Shown here one piece after another: positions 60,741 to 64,000 of a stretch of DNA of 64,000 bases. How positions within the stretch are numbered: the stretch's first letter is position 1; each line of letters begins with the position of its first letter. The notes under the pieces were generated by a model. The model worked only from the letters and a program-made list of their open reading frames with translations. It was not told the origin of the DNA and did not search any database. The stretch comes from an uncultured Prevotella sp. (GTDB lineage Bacteria > Bacteroidota > Bacteroidia > Bacteroidales > Bacteroidaceae), in the NCBI GenBank assembly GCA_946405145.1, contig CAMJGE010000011.1, positions 1 through 64,000 of the forward strand, given 5' to 3'. The position numbers and the translations under genes are program-made.

Positions 60741-61691
60741 ATGAGGAAACGTGTGAGATATCTTTTAGCCATCCTATTAGCCTTCGGTATCCATCATGCG
60801 ATGGCTGCCGATGATGAACCCTTTGTGTTCATGCCCCAGTGGACGGCACAGGCACAGTTCGCAGGCTACTATGTGGCAGAGGCGAAGGGCTTCTACCGTG
60901 AGGCTGGCTTGAAGGTGAAGATCGTTCACCCCTCGTCGACGCAACCCTCTGCGAAAAGCCTTATCAACAATCAGTGTCAGGCTACGACCTTAACGCTCTG
61001 TGAGGCGATGGAGATGATTGACGGCGGTTCCCCGCTGGTGAACATCCTTCAGACGTCGATGAACAATGCGATGGTCATTGTGTCAGCCCGAGGCGTGAAC
61101 CCGCTGACTCAGAAAGGCGCCCGCGTCGGCATCTGGAACGTGGGCTTCGGCCAACTGGCTATTTGTATGGACAAGAAAGAACACCTGAACTATCGGTGGG
61201 TACCGTTCGCACAGAATGTCAATCTGGTCGTGGCAGGTGCCTTGGATATGACGCTAGCCATGAGTTACAACGAGTATTACCAACTGATACAGGCAGGACT
61301 TGAGATCAGCGAGCAAGCGGTGTATCGTTTCAGTGATCACAACTACAACGTGCAGGAGGATGGTGTCTATATGACGCGTGCCTACTACAAGAAGCATCCC
61401 GATCGGGCCAAACGCTTCGCCCAGGCCAGTAGGAAAGGGTGGGAGTGGGCTGCGGCCCATCCCGAGGAAGCCCTCGATATCGTGATGCAGTATGTGAGAA
61501 GAGATAAATTGGAAACCAACAGGGTGATGCAGCGGCTGATGCTGAAGGAGATCCTGCGTCTGCAGGTGGACCGTGAGTCAAAGAAGCGTGAGTTCCGGCT
61601 GCGCCCCGACATGGTGCGCAAGGCGAGTCGCCTGATGGTGGAGTGCGGGCTGCTGAAGCACGAGGTCACCTATGAGGATTTGAAAGAATAA
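60741..61691 (+). CDS. NMT1/THI5-like ABC-type substrate-binding protein
   Basis: 316 aa; signal peptide; FMPQWTAQAQFAGYYVAEAKGFYREAGLKVKI. Confidence 0.88.
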   Translation: MRKRVRYLLAILLAFGIHHAMAADDEPFVFMPQWTAQAQFAGYYVAEAKGFYREAGLKVKIVHPSSTQPSAKSLINNQCQATTLTLCEAMEMIDGGSPLVNILQTSMNNAMVIVSARGVNPLTQKGARVGIWNVGFGQLAICMDKKEHLNYRWVPFAQNVNLVVAGALDMTLAMSYNEYYQLIQAGLEISEQAVYRFSDHNYNVQEDGVYMTRAYYKKHPDRAKRFAQASRKGWEWAAAHPEEALDIVMQYVRRDKLETNRVMQRLMLKEILRLQVDRESKKREFRLRPDMVRKASRLMVECGLLKHEVTYEDLKE

Positions 61692-61704
61692 AAACGGAAG
61701 AAGG

Positions 61705-64000
61705 ATGAACAGGATCATAGCATATATCCGAAGTAAACTCTCCGTCAAGGTGAGCCTGTGGGTGGTCATCTTTGCGGCTATCATCTTCAATGGCGCCCTG
61801 GGGTTCCTGTTCTATCAGGCCCGTGAGACGGTGCGCCAGGAGGCCATCAACCGCGCCACAAAGATTCTGGACAACACCTCACTCTATGTCGAGAGTATCC
61901 TGAAAAGTGCCGAGGTGACGACCACCATGACCGAATGGCTCGTGAAACGGCATCACAACAGTGCCGACTCGATGTTCGTCTATAGCGCTGGCATCCTGAT
62001 CAACAATCCCGATCTGTTCGGCTGCTCCATTGCCTTTGAGCCCTATTACTTCAAGGAAAAAGGACTTTACTTCTCGGCCTACTCAACGTATGACGACGGT
62101 GTGATCAAAACCCAACAGGAAGGAGACGACGACTATAAGTACTTTTACATGGATTGGTATCTGATGTGTAAACTGCTCGACCGGCCCTGTTGGACCGACC
62201 CCTATGTTGATGTCACTTCCATGACGCCCAACCACCTGTTTGGTAATGAGGTTATCACCTCTTACTGCCGTCCGCTGAAGGATGATGAGGGGAATTTCTA
62301 CGGTGTTGTCGCCGCCGACATCTCGCTCGACAAACTGGCAGAGACGGTCTCCTCCATGAAGCCTTATCCCCACTCCTACAGTATGATGATCGGTCGTGGC
62401 GGTACTTACTTCGTGCATCCTGACACCACGAAGGTGTTCTACCAAACGATCTTTACCGAAAGCATTGAGCATCCCGACACGGCGATGACCGCCCTGGGTC
62501 ATGCTATGCAGCGCGGTGAGGAGGGCATGAAGCACATGGTGATCGACGGAGAGGAATCGCTGGTGTTCTATAAGCCCCTCGGCCATACTGGCTGCTCGAT
62601 GGCCATCGTCTGCCCCGAGAGCGACATCTTCAGCAATGTGGCGCGTCTCTACCGCACCATCATTGTGATTGTCTGTGTCAGTCTGTTGCTGATGTTCTAT
62701 TTCTTTATTCGCATCATCACCCGCGAACTCCACCCCCTGCGCCGTCTGGCGCAGGAGACGAAGACTATCGCCTCTGGACAGTTTGAAACGACGCTGCCTG
62801 ATCTCGACCGTACGGATGAGATAGGACAGTTGAGTCACTCGTTTGGTAATATGCAGAACTCGCTCGTGAAGTATATCGAGGAACTGAAGAGGACGACCGC
62901 CCAGAATGCCGCCATCGAGAGGGACCTCCGCATTGCCAACAGCATACAGATGGGTATGCTGCCCAAGGTGTTCCCCACTAAAGACGACCGTGACGATGTG
63001 CAGATCTATGCCTCGCTGACACCTGCCAAAGCGGTGGGCGGCGACCTGTTTGATTTCTTCTTCCGCGACGACAAACTCTTCTTCTGCATCGGTGACGTGA
63101 GCGGTAAGGGTGTGCCTGCCTCGCTCCTCATGACGGTTACCAGGGCGGTATTCCGTACGGTATCTGCTCATGAGTCCGTGCCCAATATCATTGTGGAGAA
63201 CCTGAACAATGCCATTGTTGAGAGCAATGAAACGAACATGTTCGTCACCCTTTTCGTGGGCGTGCTTGATCTGAAGACAGGTCATCTGCACTACTGCAAT
63301 GCCGGTCACGATGTCCCGTTGCTGGTTGGTGCAGGTGTTGGCAAGTTGCCCTGCAAACCGAATGTGCCAGTAGGCCTTTTTGCCCAATGGAAGTACATCC
63401 TGCAAGATACCTACATCTTCGCAAACACCACGATCTTCCTCTATACCGACGGACTGACCGAAGCCGAGAATGCGCAACATCAGCAGTTCAAGATGAACCG
63501 TGTGCTCGATGTGGCGAAGGAAGCCCGTGAGGCCGATCAACTGGAGCCCCGTCAACTGATCGACAGGATGTTGGATGCCGTCCACCAGTTCGTGGGTGAG
63601 GCAGAGCAGAGTGACGACCTGACCATGATGGCCATCCAGTATATCAAACCGGAACATCACGTGACATACAACAAGACTCTTGTGCTGCCTAACGACACCA
63701 TGCAGTTGAGGCGACTGGCAGCCTTCGTGAATGAAACCTGTGAGGTACTGGGATTCAGCGAGAATCTCACCAAGAAGATGCTTCTTGCAATAGAGGAGGC
63801 CGTGACTAACGTGATGCTGTATGCCTATCCGCCCGACGTGAAAGGAGAAGTCAGGATTGATATGAGCGCGAACGACCTTCTGTTGCTGGTTAACATCTAC
63901 GACAGCGGTGCGCCTTTCGACCCCACAGCCGTGCCTGAAGCCGATGTCACGCTGCCGTTGGAGCAGCGTCGAAGGGGTGGGTTGGGCATCTTCCTGATGC
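61705..64000 (+). CDS. dCache-HAMP-SpoIIE (PP2C) phosphatase fused to RsbW-like HATPase (3' truncated by window)
   Basis: Open frame from ATG 61705 (not in ORF track because it runs off the end): MNRIIAYIRSKLSVKVSLWVVIFAA..., GGDLFDFFFRDDKLFFCIGDVSGKGVPAS, then EEAVTNVMLYAYP, DSGAPFDP, RRGGLGIFLM. Confidence 0.9.
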   Translation, partial: MNRIIAYIRSKLSVKVSLWVVIFAAIIFNGALGFLFYQARETVRQEAINRATKILDNTSLYVESILKSAEVTTTMTEWLVKRHHNSADSMFVYSAGILINNPDLFGCSIAFEPYYFKEKGLYFSAYSTYDDGVIKTQQEGDDDYKYFYMDWYLMCKLLDRPCWTDPYVDVTSMTPNHLFGNEVITSYCRPLKDDEGNFYGVVAADISLDKLAETVSSMKPYPHSYSMMIGRGGTYFVHPDTTKVFYQTIFTESIEHPDTAMTALGHAMQRGEEGMKHMVIDGEESLVFYKPLGHTGCSMAIVCPESDIFSNVARLYRTIIVIVCVSLLLMFYFFIRIITRELHPLRRLAQETKTIASGQFETTLPDLDRTDEIGQLSHSFGNMQNSLVKYIEELKRTTAQNAAIERDLRIANSIQMGMLPKVFPTKDDRDDVQIYASLTPAKAVGGDLFDFFFRDDKLFFCIGDVSGKGVPASLLMTVTRAVFRTVSAHESVPNIIVENLNNAIVESNETNMFVTLFVGVLDLKTGHLHYCNAGHDVPLLVGAGVGKLPCKPNVPVGLFAQWKYILQDTYIFANTTIFLYTDGLTEAENAQHQQFKMNRVLDVAKEAREADQLEPRQLIDRMLDAVHQFVGEAEQSDDLTMMAIQYIKPEHHVTYNKTLVLPNDTMQLRRLAAFVNETCEVLGFSENLTKKMLLAIEEAVTNVMLYAYPPDVKGEVRIDMSANDLLLLVNIYDSGAPFDPTAVPEADVTLPLEQRRRGGLGIFLM

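Noticed and set aside
62083-63660. 525-aa minus-strand ORF
   Set aside because: Antisense to the PP2C-HATPase gene, which continues in frame from 61705 with clear motifs; the track omitted the true gene because it runs off the window.
1-64000. tRNA, rRNA or tmRNA genes
   Set aside because: None recognised on either strand by eye; a tRNAscan/Infernal run would be needed to exclude them.

Overview
Bacteroidales (Prevotella-like) chromosomal window. Backbone genes: M6-type metalloprotease (5' partial), ClpB, TonB-dependent receptor, GH94 phosphorylase, FabG/KAS/ACP trio, BaiN/HI0933-type flavoprotein, ADP-forming acyl-CoA synthetase, alpha-2-macroglobulin-like protein, DUF1573 protein, MeaB GTPase and IspH. 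Accessory content: (1) 22.9-33.6 kb, two divergent SusC/SusD pairs around a tyrosine recombinase. The recombinase lies between perfect 301-bp inverted repeats, and the whole locus is bounded by perfect 48-bp inverted terminator copies. Only one side has a Bacteroidetes -7 promoter motif, which suggests a self-encoded promoter-inversion switch. (2) 37.23-47.68 kb, a 10.4-kb serine-integrase element inserted at the Walker B region of a T7-gp4-like primase-helicase gene. Removing it restores an uninterrupted 648-codon reading frame. (3) 48.2-49.6 kb, an 18-bp inverted repeat, a 22-bp-period palindrome array, and a DUF3791/DUF3990 candidate toxin-antitoxin operon. (4) 51.3-64 kb, a candidate undescribed system: one same-strand operon combining SpoIIE/PP2C sensor phosphatases, a STAS antagonist, a very large VgrG-like spike with a coiled coil inserted in its OB fold, a beta-helical repeat protein, a ribosome-recycling-factor-like protein, an NMT1/THI5-like binding protein, and a PP2C-HATPase fusion that runs off the window. 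All assignments come from reading the sequence and recalling families; no searches were run.
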